NCBI GenBank assembly: GCA_965249455.1
Contig: OZ252236.1
Location: 2,170,001 to 2,234,000, forward strand
DNA: 64,000 bases
Direction: 5' to 3'
DNA from: Jiulongibacter sp024742395
GTDB lineage: Bacteria > Bacteroidota > Bacteroidia > Cytophagales > Spirosomataceae
The translations under genes and the position numbers were made by a program. Below, in pieces: positions 27,411 through 36,848 of this stretch (its first letter is position 1; each line of letters starts with the position of its first letter). The notes under the pieces were generated by a model. The model did no database searches and had not been told where the DNA came from. It was given only the letters and a program-made list of their open reading frames with translations.

Positions 27411-28772
27411 TTACTTCTTCCTCTTTTTCTTTTTCATATTCTGAATTTTATCACCACGTCTGATAGGCTTCTTGAAGCGTTCTTTCAGTACTTTTTCGTA
27501 GGCGACTCTTTCTACCTTTTCTTTACTGTTTTTGGCTGATTTCTCATGAAAAGCACCGCCAGATTCTATTGAAGGTTTCCTTAAAGGTATCTCTTCCTGA
27601 TCTGCCGGACTTTCCTTTTCTTCCGGTGTTAACTGGCCTGTTTTTTCAACTTCATCCGGCCATTCATTCAGGGGGATGGCGTAATTCATCAGATTCTCTA
27701 TGGCCTCTTTGAGCTCAGATTCTTTCTCGGTAAACAGCAATATCGCCTTGCCTTTTTCTTCCGCCCGACCTGTTCTTCCTATCCTGTGAATATAATTTTC
27801 AGGATAATAAGGTGTATCAAAGCTGATAACATGTGAGACTTTTTCAAGATCTATACCCCTTGAGATTACGTCAGTCGCTATCAGTATTCTGCTGTTTCCG
27901 CTTTCAAAATCTTCAATAGAGGAGGTACGTTTGTTTTGCTCTTTTCCCGAATGAATGACTGAGATTTCTGAGCCAAATTCCAGAGTTTCCGCCAGTCTGT
28001 CTGCCTGAACTTTTGTTCCTACAAAAATTAAGACCTTTTTAAATTCCTCTTCATCAAGCAACAGGTAATTGAGCAGGTTGGCCTTGGTATAGAAATTGGG
28101 CACAGCATAAGCTACCTGACTAATATTTTCTAAAGGTGTACCACTGACAGAAGTTGTTTTCTTTACCGGATTAATAAGGAAATCATCAATAAGTTCATCC
28201 ACATATGTGGTCATTGTGGCTGAAAAAAGGATGTTTTGACGCTTATTAGGTAGCAATTCAAAGATATTTCTTAACTGTGTCTTGTAACCAAAGTCAAGCA
28301 TAATATCTACTTCATCAATGACTAATTTTTTAACAGCTTTAAGTCGCAGAACATTGCTGATGGCCAGGTCGTAAAGTCTTCTTGGAGTACCTACCAGAAT
28401 ATCGAGACCTTCCATCACCGCCAGTTTCTGCGTTTGAAAATTATTGCTACCTCCATACACTCCCTGCACTCTAACACTCAGGTATGGCGTAAGCTTCTCA
28501 ATATGTTCTACAATCTGAAGTACCAATTCACGCGTGGGCACGACGATAAGAACTCTGGGGTGAAGCTGCTCAGAATAGGCCAAATCCTGCAAAATGGGAA
28601 GTAGATAAGCCATGGTTTTACCCGTACCCGTTTGAGAAATACCTACAAAATCAAAACCCGCCATGATAGGTGAATACGCTTCTTCCTGAATAGGAGTGGG
28701 TTTAGAAAAGCCCAAATCGTCCAGGGCGTTGCGTAACTGTTTTTTGATCTTGAAGCTGTCAAAGGTATTCAT
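27411..28772 (-). CDS. DEAD-box ATP-dependent RNA helicase
   Basis: 453 residues with the full set of superfamily 2 motifs: PTPIQEEA (Q), SQTGTGKT (I), PTREL (Ia), GTPRRLYD (Ib), DEVD in place of DEAD (II), SATMT (III), ATDVISRGIDL (V) and HRIGRTGRA (VI). The tail after ~375 is charged and ends in a very basic stretch (KKKKRKK), probably binding RNA. The role is in rRNA or mRNA remodelling. A -7 box TACCTTTG (minus strand, 28777-28784) sits only 4 nt upstream of the ATG, implying an almost leaderless mRNA. Confidence 0.93.
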   Translation of the reverse strand: MNTFDSFKIKKQLRNALDDLGFSKPTPIQEEAYSPIMAGFDFVGISQTGTGKTMAYLLPILQDLAYSEQLHPRVLIVVPTRELVLQIVEHIEKLTPYLSVRVQGVYGGSNNFQTQKLAVMEGLDILVGTPRRLYDLAISNVLRLKAVKKLVIDEVDIMLDFGYKTQLRNIFELLPNKRQNILFSATMTTYVDELIDDFLINPVKKTTSVSGTPLENISQVAYAVPNFYTKANLLNYLLLDEEEFKKVLIFVGTKVQADRLAETLEFGSEISVIHSGKEQNKRTSSIEDFESGNSRILIATDVISRGIDLEKVSHVISFDTPYYPENYIHRIGRTGRAEEKGKAILLFTEKESELKEAIENLMNYAIPLNEWPDEVEKTGQLTPEEKESPADQEEIPLRKPSIESGGAFHEKSAKNSKEKVERVAYEKVLKERFKKPIRRGDKIQNMKKKKRKK

Positions 28773-28972
28773 CCTGCAAAGGTAGTTGACATTACACTTC
28801 TTAACGGGTGTTTATGTGGAGTTTTTTGGGCTGAGATTAATTTGCTGGTACAAGTCATTAGCCATTTACCACATCTATGAGTAAGCTGAACATTGGATCG
28901 ATCTTCCCCAATGTTTTCAAATACTCTTCTTTCAATGATCTAATATGCGAGAAAAGTCAGATTCATGCCTGT

Positions 28973-31402
28973 CTATTTTTCGATTTCATAATAAGTGTGA
29001 TGGCCTTCCGGGCTGACACCAATTTGATCTATCACTATTCCGGTCTGATTGACGGCTATTGTCAATGTTTGTTTGCCTGCTCTGTCAATGACAATTGGAT
29101 GTTTTGCAGATGTAAAATTCCGAAGAGTATTTTCTTTCCATTGCTCACTTCTTCCTCTGGTGTTTAAGAAATACTCTTTTGCTTCTTCATCATTTACCTG
29201 AAGCCAGGTTTTATGGTTGAAATCATTGGAGTGGGTAGGTAGGAATCGCACTTCTACCTGATATTTTCCTGCTTTTTCTACTTCAAAAGTGTAGGTTACT
29301 GTAGGCTTTTGATTCATAAAAGAATGGTTTTCGAATGGGAATAATGTGACACTGGCGTTACTGTAGCCTAGTCCATTTATAGACCTCCATGCATAGTTTT
29401 CTATACCTTTTGAACTTGAAAATTCATTTGCTTGAATAGCCACCAAGTTTTTCTTTGGCAGGGAGTTTATCCTCGAAATTATGGAATCTGAAGTGGAATA
29501 ATCAGGCAGGTTATACACAGGAAGGTTCCTCGGATTCATGGACATCATGGCTTTCCACTTTCCATTGTTATACTCTTTGGTGTAATCCTCAATGTTTTTA
29601 TAAGCTTCCAGAGACAACTGTTCTTTCTCTTTAGGCTCTGTACTTAGTTGAGCCTGCTGAGCGAACAAAAATTTCCGGTTCATAAAAGCGGCACCCTTTA
29701 CAGGATATTCTACGAGCTGAAAAAAGGCATCGGCTCTTTCGTCCGGAATATGCCTTTTTATTGCCTCTGTTTTCTCTATCAAAGAAGTATAGGCTTTCAG
29801 TCTGTTTTCGGCTTCTTCCGGTGTAAATTCTGTTAGCCTGGTTGGCGTAATAGGCTCCGTTTGGCTCCAACCCATATACTCTGGTTTTCTTAGCATTGCC
29901 AGTCTGTAGTATTCGTCCATTATGGCGGCAATTTCTGTCGAATTATCATCACCAAATTCTCTGGCAGCCCAAGTTTCAAGATGCTTTTGTATGTTGTTTT
30001 CATCGATACTGTTTACATCCCAGGCCAGATCAAGGAAAAACTCCATGGCGTATTCACCCGGTTTGATATCTCCTACATTGGCTATCCAAATGTCTTGTGC
30101 TCCGTTTTGGTAGGCTCTTGACATCTCGTACCAGATAAGGCCAGGCTGTGTGCTGGAAAGCCATAGATAATCATGTGGTCTGCCCCAATAGCTTAAATGA
30201 TAGTAAACACCACTTCCTCCTTTTCGTTTTCTTTCGCCTTCATTACTCAATCTCCTGATGTACCCATAGTTATCATCTGTCCAAATTAATGTAATGTCTT
30301 CAGGAACTTGTAAGCCATTATTGTAGAGCTCTAAAACTTCTTTGTAAATGGTAAAGACCTGGGGTATTTCCTCAATAGGCTTATTAATTGTTTTACTGAG
30401 CATTTCACGCTGATCAGCAATAATCGTCTCCAATAGTTTAACTTTTTCTTCCTCTGTGGCATTCCCTTCCATACCTGAATCATGGATGCCTCTCATGCCT
30501 AGACTTATGATGTTATTGCCATTTTTGGCTTCTGCTATCCTTTCTTGCCAGTAGTGCTTTACTCGCTCACTATTTGTGAAATAATTAAAGTCTCCATATT
30601 TTTCATGATCCCATTCATCTACATTGTTCCTGAGCATTGGTTCAGCATGAGAGGTACCAATTGATATGTGGTATTTCTCTGCCATAGCTCTATTGCCTGG
30701 TATGGTAAAAAAGGCTTGTGTGCTGGGATGCATAGCGGGCCAAATGGTATTGGCTTTTAGCCTCAGCAATAATTGAAAAATCTTTTCATAGGTTTTGGGA
30801 CCAATGTCACCGGTTTCTGGTTCAAAAGTTTTGGCAGCCCAAGGTTGCAAACCCCAGTCTTCGTCATTTAAGAAAATGCCTCGAAACTTAACGGATGGGC
30901 TGTCTATGATTCCTTGTTTGGGTAGATTCAGAATTAGTTCTTCTTTCTTTTCGAGATGAACATCAGCCCACCATTTCCAGGGCGAGATGCCCAGTCTTTC
31001 TGCTACATCAAAAATACCAAAGACTGTACCTCTGATATCACTTCCTACGATGAAGATATTTTCCGTGTTTTTTTGAATGATAAACTTCTCCCACTCTTTT
31101 GACAATTCTCCCTGATGTTTAGCTGGTAAGGCCTTTATTAATTGGTCATCAATCTTTCCAATGAAGATGCCATTTTCCTGTTCGTTAAATTCAGAAGTCA
31201 ACTTTACAGTTATCTCTCTGCCACTTATTTCTGATAAATCGGTAGCCAGGTCTTTGGCTGCCCATTTTATTAGCTCATCGGCATTTGGGTCTACGAAAAT
31301 TTTGGTGTTCGCGGTGTTTTTATTAATGATGAAATTGACGGTGTTTTCTTTAGTACAAGAAAGGGTAAGAACAATAAGAGCAGCTAAAAAGAAAGACTTC
31401 AT
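28973..31402 (-). CDS. GH115 family alpha-glucuronidase-like lipoprotein
   Basis: 809 residues with a lipoprotein signal (LIVLTLSC, Cys16). The catalytic core matches GH115: FLNDEDWGLQPWAAKTFEPE, ANTIWPAMHPSTQAFFTIPG, SIGTSHAEPMLRNNVDEWD and IWTDDNYGYIRRLSNEGERK. A C-terminal beta-sandwich (about 680-800) completes the family layout. GH115 enzymes remove 4-O-methyl-glucuronic acid from xylan or related polymers, often without prior backbone cutting. It is outside the SusC/D locus; a role in plant or algal glucuronoxylan breakdown is likely. Confidence 0.92.
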   Translation of the reverse strand: MKSFFLAALIVLTLSCTKENTVNFIINKNTANTKIFVDPNADELIKWAAKDLATDLSEISGREITVKLTSEFNEQENGIFIGKIDDQLIKALPAKHQGELSKEWEKFIIQKNTENIFIVGSDIRGTVFGIFDVAERLGISPWKWWADVHLEKKEELILNLPKQGIIDSPSVKFRGIFLNDEDWGLQPWAAKTFEPETGDIGPKTYEKIFQLLLRLKANTIWPAMHPSTQAFFTIPGNRAMAEKYHISIGTSHAEPMLRNNVDEWDHEKYGDFNYFTNSERVKHYWQERIAEAKNGNNIISLGMRGIHDSGMEGNATEEEKVKLLETIIADQREMLSKTINKPIEEIPQVFTIYKEVLELYNNGLQVPEDITLIWTDDNYGYIRRLSNEGERKRKGGSGVYYHLSYWGRPHDYLWLSSTQPGLIWYEMSRAYQNGAQDIWIANVGDIKPGEYAMEFFLDLAWDVNSIDENNIQKHLETWAAREFGDDNSTEIAAIMDEYYRLAMLRKPEYMGWSQTEPITPTRLTEFTPEEAENRLKAYTSLIEKTEAIKRHIPDERADAFFQLVEYPVKGAAFMNRKFLFAQQAQLSTEPKEKEQLSLEAYKNIEDYTKEYNNGKWKAMMSMNPRNLPVYNLPDYSTSDSIISRINSLPKKNLVAIQANEFSSSKGIENYAWRSINGLGYSNASVTLFPFENHSFMNQKPTVTYTFEVEKAGKYQVEVRFLPTHSNDFNHKTWLQVNDEEAKEYFLNTRGRSEQWKENTLRNFTSAKHPIVIDRAGKQTLTIAVNQTGIVIDQIGVSPEGHHTYYEIEK

Positions 31403-32345
31403 TATTTCAATTTTGATTTCAATCCAAAAGATTAAAGTGAGGCTTTATACCCGGCAAAATATGATTCGGGTTAAACCCTTCTCTGTTTATAGGATTTTTG
31501 AACGTATATTTTAGGAAGTTAAATCTGAATTAGGCTTGAAATTAACGGTTCATTTACTTCATACTGTACTATACCGTGATGAGCGGCGAATATTGGCAAA
31601 GTGCATGCTGGGCAAAAGGTAAGTCAGTTTCAATTAAAGATTACCACGTTCAGCCCATTCAATATAATCTGTTTGTGGAATATAGGTGATTCTTAATTGT
31701 CTCAATAGGCTTACGATTTATCATCTACGGTATGTACCGTGATTACACACCGTTTGAATAATTTCACGAGCAGCAATTGCAAAAGTTTCATCCTTTTGTT
31801 CGAAATACACCAGGGTTTCTATGTCAGTTGCAAGGGGTTTCTTTTCTATGTGGAAGGCCATTTACTTCTATTTTATGTGCATAACGCCTCGTATGTCCGG
31901 TGCTTAAAAAGAGTAAGTGATTCGTGGTTTTCTAACTGTTAATACAAAAAAAATCAAAAATTTATCGGATGGTCAATGCTTTAGTATTTTAAGTACTTTA
32001 AGAATTCTTTTGGTGTTTGAATTATTTAATATTCACCACCAAATATTTGATTAGTAATTACTAAATATTCTTGTTGTTTAATATTGAGTAAGTGTTTGAT
32101 AATGATCTATATAGGATATTTTTTGGCGTGATTGTTCCTGATTTATGATAAATAATTTCCGGAGGTGTTTTTATGATTATTTGAAGTTGTAACTAGTAGT
32201 ATTTCGATTTTTCGAAGTAGATTTTTTGAGTGTTTAAATTTCTTGTGTTTTGGCTGAAGAACCGCCTAGTTAAGGTTAGAGAAAACTATTGCCTCAAAAA
32301 TATCTCTAAATTTATTTACCGACTAGTTATTTAAAATTTATAATC
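31403..32345. other. 943-bp gene-poor, A/T-rich region
   Basis: It holds the fragment of a DinB gene (31640-31845, listed) and, from about 31900 to 32345, A/T-rich sequence with many stop codons. The latter must contain the promoter of the secreted repeat protein. Nothing else recognised. Confidence 0.6.
31640..31845 (-). pseudogene. Degenerate partial copy of the DinB-family gene at 33851
   Basis: The + strand matches the 3' half of the intact DinB gene (33866-34057) over ~190 bp, for example AATTTCACGAGCAG, ATTGCAAAAGTTTCATCC and TTTTGTTCGAAAT. It lacks a ~10-nt segment near the 3' end and carries many substitutions and stops. It has no start and cannot encode a working protein. Both copies point the same way. 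Confidence 0.85.
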
Positions 32346-33752
32346 ATGAAAAAACTTTTAGCATTCTTCAGCTTAATAATTCCATTTAACTCTTTTTCTC
32401 AAAGCTCAAGTATCTCCACTATACCTCTAGGTGCTTCTTCCAGACTTAGTTTTGAAGGTGACTTACAATCCATTCTAATTGGGCAAGGTGCAGGGAATAT
32501 TAATTCAACAGGGCAGTTTAATACATATATAGGTTCACTGAATGGAAGTAACAATACTGATGGCAAGCGAAACGTGGCAATCGGTAGCAATGCAGGAATG
32601 AATAACACTTCAGGTTCATATAATATTAACTTAGGGGTAATTGCGGGGCTGCAAAATTTAGAAGGTCTTGGGAACATTAATATAGGTGATGGGGCAGGTT
32701 ATTCTGACCTCTATGGAGACTATAACGTTCGTATTGGATATTTGGCTGGAGCGTTTGCTAGCGGAGATGGGAATGTCTTTTTAGGTCCTGAAGCCGGATA
32801 TAGCTATCAAGGAGATAATCAGCTTATAATTGCTAATAGCCATGCTAAACCCGGCCTTATACATGGCGATTTTGATAAGGATAGTTTAGCTATTAATGGC
32901 GATCTTTATGTTACCGGTAATATCGAAGGATCTATTAAATTATCTCAAATTATTGGGCTTTTAGGAAATGGTTATTCGGCTGTATTTCCTGAGGCCTTAG
33001 ATAATACAGTGACGATAGAAATAGCTGGTGTACTAAATACAACAAATGTACTTATTACCAATTCAGTTGGTTTCGAGATCGATACCTTTACGGTTTTTGG
33101 GGGAAGTTGCCTGGAGCCCAATACCGGCCTAACTGCTGAATTTCCACTGACTTTTGAAACGGCAAATGCCAGTGATATAAGTGATTTGCAAAGCTGGTTT
33201 TCTTCTCCAGATAACCGTAGCCTTTCCATCATTATTAAGGATGTTAGCGGTACTGAGACCTTTCGCTACAATATGTTTGAATATTACCCTAGCTCTACTT
33301 CGGCCGGAACGGACGGAAGAACTTCTTTTACCCTCATACATAATATGCCGCCGAACAATAGTTCTGGAATTGAAATTGAAGAAAATTTTGGTTCTTCTTT
33401 TTCATATAATCCCGGTACCGATAAGTTAATAGAAATAGAAGGAGTAACTCACAGTAATTTTACTCCCGCTGTTCAGGTAGATTATACCAAAAGGGTCATT
33501 ACTCTGGAAATGACTTATAATGAGGGTGCAGGACTGGTAAATTGGATCAATGGCTTTGTAAACGGTTCTGACCTTTCTAAAAGGTCTATGTCAATAATTG
33601 AAACTACGGATGGAACTGGTTCTACTGAAACCTCACGGGAGAACTTTTTTGAGGTAGTGCCTTTTAAATATGAATTGATTTATGGTTTTGGTTTAAATAC
33701 TAAACTGAAAGCCAGAATGCTTCTACAGTATGGCTGTAATGAGCCCGGATAA
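32346..33752 (+). CDS. Secreted protein with NxxIGxxAG head-like repeats and a duplicated C-terminal domain
   Basis: 468 residues with a signal peptide (to NSFSQ). Residues ~35-185 carry about eight short repeats such as RNVAIGSNAGMNNTSG, YNINLGVIAGLQN, GNINIGDGAGYSD and GNVFLGPEAGYSYQ, like the left-handed beta-roll of YadA-type and phage tail-fibre heads. Residues ~220-465 hold two related domains with a WxxxxxxGxxxxRxxxxII pattern (LQSWFSSPDNRSLSIIIKD and LVNWINGFVNGSDLSKRSM). No T9SS sorting domain. A surface or fibre function is inferred; no family is certain. It sits between the DinB fragment and the intact DinB gene. Confidence 0.75.
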   Translation: MKKLLAFFSLIIPFNSFSQSSSISTIPLGASSRLSFEGDLQSILIGQGAGNINSTGQFNTYIGSLNGSNNTDGKRNVAIGSNAGMNNTSGSYNINLGVIAGLQNLEGLGNINIGDGAGYSDLYGDYNVRIGYLAGAFASGDGNVFLGPEAGYSYQGDNQLIIANSHAKPGLIHGDFDKDSLAINGDLYVTGNIEGSIKLSQIIGLLGNGYSAVFPEALDNTVTIEIAGVLNTTNVLITNSVGFEIDTFTVFGGSCLEPNTGLTAEFPLTFETANASDISDLQSWFSSPDNRSLSIIIKDVSGTETFRYNMFEYYPSSTSAGTDGRTSFTLIHNMPPNNSSGIEIEENFGSSFSYNPGTDKLIEIEGVTHSNFTPAVQVDYTKRVITLEMTYNEGAGLVNWINGFVNGSDLSKRSMSIIETTDGTGSTETSRENFFEVVPFKYELIYGFGLNTKLKARMLLQYGCNEPG

Positions 33753-33769
33753 ATAAAATTAAATCCGGG
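33744..33769 (+). terminator. Possible terminator of the repeat-protein gene
   Basis: CCCGGAT / ATCCGGG (7-bp stem) around the stop codon. Weak T tail, so uncertain. Confidence 0.4.
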
Positions 33770-33850
33770 TAATTTGTAATGAAATATCAGCCTTTCAGTG
33801 TTGAAAGAATTTGGGGACTAGCCATTCTTTTAGACGAGTGCAGACTGAGC

Positions 33851-34354
33851 TTAACATGAGATGATATTACCACGTTCTTTTTCTCTAACCCATTCAATAT
33901 AATCTGTTTGTGGGATGTGGGTGACTCCTAATTGTCTCAACAAACTTACGATTTGTCCTCTATGGAATGTACCGTGATTACACACCGTCTGAATAATTTC
34001 ACGAGCAGGAATTGCAAAAGTTTCATCCTTTTGTTCGAAATGCACCAGGGTTTCCAAATCAGCATCTAGGGTAAACTCCTTGAATTGTACTGATGTCTCC
34101 TTCCATTGAGAAATAAGCTCATTAACAGTTCCGGAAAACTCTCTGACTTTTGTTGCCTCCCATCCCTTTCCATTTAATCTGGAAAGCCAGGCTGTTTCGG
34201 CTAGCCAAATGTGCCAAAGTGTCTTTCTGATAGTAGGAAAACTGCCGGGCAACTCTTTATTGAGAAGCTGTTCTTCCAGTAGTAATAGCGTGTTAGTAAT
34301 TCTGTCATTTGCCCAAATATTGTATTGAGCATAGTCTATGTATCTTTGATTCAT
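33851..34354 (-). CDS. DinB-family four-helix-bundle protein
   Basis: 167 residues typical of DinB/YfiT-like metal-binding proteins. Candidate ligands are in LWHIWLAETAWL (first His) and CNHGTFHRGQIVSLLRQLG (two His four residues apart). The family contains damage-inducible proteins and thiol transferases; the substrate is unknown. A partial dead copy lies 2 kb away (31640). Confidence 0.9.
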   Translation of the reverse strand: MNQRYIDYAQYNIWANDRITNTLLLLEEQLLNKELPGSFPTIRKTLWHIWLAETAWLSRLNGKGWEATKVREFSGTVNELISQWKETSVQFKEFTLDADLETLVHFEQKDETFAIPAREIIQTVCNHGTFHRGQIVSLLRQLGVTHIPQTDYIEWVREKERGNIISC

Positions 34355-34433
34355 GGTTAATGGCTTCCTCTCTACAGATGATAATTAATAGTTGAAATGC
34401 CTTCTAAATCCTTCTATAGTTCGGGTAATGAGC

Positions 34434-34841
34434 CTAATGGGCATTTTGTGATTTCATCTTATCTTTTTTGACAATGATAAAACACAAGACGGCAGAAGTT
34501 AATGTTAGAGCAGTGCCCAGAACCAATTCTAAGGTACTTTTTGCAAAAAGATTGCCCACTGTATTTAAGGCAAAGAAAGCAGTGAAAATCCAGATAAGAA
34601 CGTCAATCACTTTATGGCTGACTCCTTTTTTGACTTGTCTGTTCTTGATGATTAGCACAGTCAGAATGAAGATATTCAGTAGTATAGAAAAGGTTTCAAA
34701 AGTCTTCATTTCTTCAATTGATTCCAGCTTACCCGCCCAAACTTTGTCATAGGGAATCTGTTCTGTATAAATTAAGAAATGGAAGATGAGGACTGCTCCA
34801 AGTATGCAAAACATACTAATTAGGGCATTCTTTTTAGTCAT
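34434..34841 (-). CDS. Small membrane protein of unknown function
   Basis: About 135 residues from the internal Met (TKKNALISM); the frame starts 8 codons earlier. Four hydrophobic segments are visible: ALISMFCILGAVLIFHFLIY, FSILLNIFILTVLII, VIDVLIWIFTAFFALNTVG and LVLGTALTLTSAVLCFIIV. A charged C-terminus follows. I do not recognise the family. It is upstream of, and on the same strand as, the DinB gene. Confidence 0.6.
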   Translation of the reverse strand: MTKKNALISMFCILGAVLIFHFLIYTEQIPYDKVWAGKLESIEEMKTFETFSILLNIFILTVLIIKNRQVKKGVSHKVIDVLIWIFTAFFALNTVGNLFAKSTLELVLGTALTLTSAVLCFIIVKKDKMKSQNAH

Positions 34842-35003
34842 TTTGAGATTGTTATCAATTTTCATGAGAAACTATCAACCTGGGTAAGTGCATCAGATTC
34901 CTTGTAATTAGCATCAATTACGCTTTTAAATTGACTAGTTACGAGGAAGCACTCTGGACACTAAACTAAGCATTACATTTAAAAAACATGCAAATCAATA
35001 AAT

Positions 35004-36509
35004 TTAATCCATGTCATTATTTTGTAATGTAATTCCTTGTTCCCTTGCTTTCATGTATTCCAATTTTGAAGGTCTTGGCCTGATTCGGTATTTAGTTGGG
35101 AGACCTGTTTCTCTATAAAAGTCGTCGGGTGTTCTCTCCTCTGGAATAAAGTCGGCTGTTTTTTTTCTTATGGTTTCTAACCTCGTTCTCATGTCTTGCA
35201 GCGTTTCCATGTATTCGGTATTGGAAGCCAGGTTGTTTAGTTCATTTGGGTCCAAAGCAATATTGTATAATTCCTCCTCGGGTCTTGGGCTAAGAAAGCA
35301 CCAGAGCTGTACATTATTTAAAGTCCCTTTGCTTTTTTCTGATTTCATACTTTGCCAACTTAAGTCACGCACAATATCAGCAGAAGGGGTATTGGGTAGA
35401 TCTGGGTAGTAGTTTTTAATATATTTGAAATCTTTAGTACGTACTGCACGTGTATAATCCTCAAAATCATGAAAATGATCTTCGGCATATATCTCGGTTC
35501 GTAATTGTTTCTTTACATCGGTGAGTAAAGGCAGGAAATTAAGACCGTCAAATTCTTCTAATGGTTCCAGACCTGCAACCTTCATGAAAGTTGGAGCAAT
35601 ATCTACTGAACTGATAAGCTGATTGTTTATAGAACCTTTTTTGACTTTTGAAGGCCATTTGACAATCCACGGAGTTTTTATGCCGCCATCGTAAAGGGTA
35701 GTTTTATCCCTTGGAAAAGCTCTTCCATTATCTGAAATAAACACTATCATCGGATTTTCAGAGACTCCCTGTGCTTCTAATTCTGCCACTACTTTACCTA
35801 TGTATTCATCCATTCGAGTTATTTCTTCATAATAGAGAGCAAAATCTTTTTTAACGCTGTCTGTTTCCGGAATATAGGGTGGTATACGTACTTCCTCAGG
35901 TAAATATGGCTTATCAATAGTGCCCGGGTAATACGGTCTATGAGCATCAAAAGAAGCTAGCCATGTAAAAAAAGGTTTGTCTTTTGGCCTTTCATTTAAA
36001 AGTTTAATCCATTCATCACAGCCACTTCCATCGCCCACCAGTCGCCTGTCAAGTCCTATCGGGGCATCCATCCATTGCATTTCATGAACTACGTCAAAGT
36101 CGTTTAGGACGGCATCTCCCATGTGGAATTTGCCTGCTAGTCCGGTCCAATAACCTGAATTTTTTAATTCTTGAACAAAAGTCTTTTTATCCTCGGGCAA
36201 GGGCCAGGATAGCTGTTCGGCATCGGTATTGTGTGGGTAAAGTCCTGAAATTATGCTGGTGCGACTAGGACTGCATGAACTGGTGCTAAGGAAAGCCTCT
36301 GTGAAAAGCATTCCATCTGCGGCAAGCTTATCTAAATTCGGTGTTCTGATAGAAGGGTTTCCATAGGGCCCAATATCGTTCCAGCTGACATCGTCAGCTA
36401 TGATTAAAACAATGTTCGGTCTGGAATCAGTTTCAGTGCTTTTGGAAGCCTTGCAAGAGATTATGACAACAGGTAAGAGTAGAAAAACAATACATCTAAG
36501 AAGCAGCAT
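35004..36509 (-). CDS. Type I sulfatase (lipoprotein)
   Basis: 501 residues with a lipoprotein signal (VVIISC, Cys19). The sulfatase core has NIVLIIADDVSWNDIGPYGN with metal ligands, the formylglycine motif CSPSRTSIISG at Cys79, GLAGKFHMGD and ISDNGRAFPRDK. It is a periplasmic or surface sulfatase that releases sulfate from a glycan. Its C-terminus matches the typical family length, unlike the fused sulfatase at 8577. No SusC/D pair is adjacent. Confidence 0.92.
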   Translation of the reverse strand: MLLLRCIVFLLLPVVIISCKASKSTETDSRPNIVLIIADDVSWNDIGPYGNPSIRTPNLDKLAADGMLFTEAFLSTSSCSPSRTSIISGLYPHNTDAEQLSWPLPEDKKTFVQELKNSGYWTGLAGKFHMGDAVLNDFDVVHEMQWMDAPIGLDRRLVGDGSGCDEWIKLLNERPKDKPFFTWLASFDAHRPYYPGTIDKPYLPEEVRIPPYIPETDSVKKDFALYYEEITRMDEYIGKVVAELEAQGVSENPMIVFISDNGRAFPRDKTTLYDGGIKTPWIVKWPSKVKKGSINNQLISSVDIAPTFMKVAGLEPLEEFDGLNFLPLLTDVKKQLRTEIYAEDHFHDFEDYTRAVRTKDFKYIKNYYPDLPNTPSADIVRDLSWQSMKSEKSKGTLNNVQLWCFLSPRPEEELYNIALDPNELNNLASNTEYMETLQDMRTRLETIRKKTADFIPEERTPDDFYRETGLPTKYRIRPRPSKLEYMKAREQGITLQNNDMD

Positions 36510-36797
36510 AAGGAAATACAGCTAAGTGTTAAGGGAGTAATAAGAATGATTCAGCGAAAATATTTGAATTTAAACGATTAAGCAAATTCTTTAAAGTCAA
36601 ATGCTTTTTAATTCCTGCTCCCTTTTCCATAAGCATCCTGATAGTACTGTCTATGGCCGAAAATGGATTGAATATTTATTTATGGCACAGGCATAAGAAT
36701 ATAGTCTTGTCGAGAAGATATTGAATGGACATGGTGGTACCGAAGAAATAATTCCTTTTACTTCATTTAAAAACCTTTTAGATTAGATAAAATATTT
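36510..36797. other. Boundary between core genome and defence island
   Basis: 288 bp without a gene. It separates the leftward sulfatase from the rightward defence genes. No TAnnTTTG box was found reading into the island. Confidence 0.5.
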
Positions 36798-36844
36798 GCG
36801 ATATATCAGACTTGTTTCCTGATATATCGCTGTTGGCATTAATG
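36798..36844 (+). repeat. Left boundary of the cassette array: attC-like 3' half with perfect hairpin
   Basis: A perfect 12-bp stem (GCGATATATCAG at 36798-36809 and CTGATATATCGC at 36819-36830, 9-nt loop) is followed at once by GTTGGCATTAATG (36832-36844). The GTT is where an attC recombination point would fall. The expected AAC half-site on the left is not visible, so this is a solo or worn site, or an attI-like position. The reverse complement of GTTGGCATTAATG recurs after the next gene. Confidence 0.55.
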
Positions 36845-36848
36845 TAAA

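Noticed and set aside
31739..31942. 67-codon ORF
   Set aside because: Lies mostly over the DinB pseudogene fragment on the opposite strand; Cys/Phe-rich and without family features.
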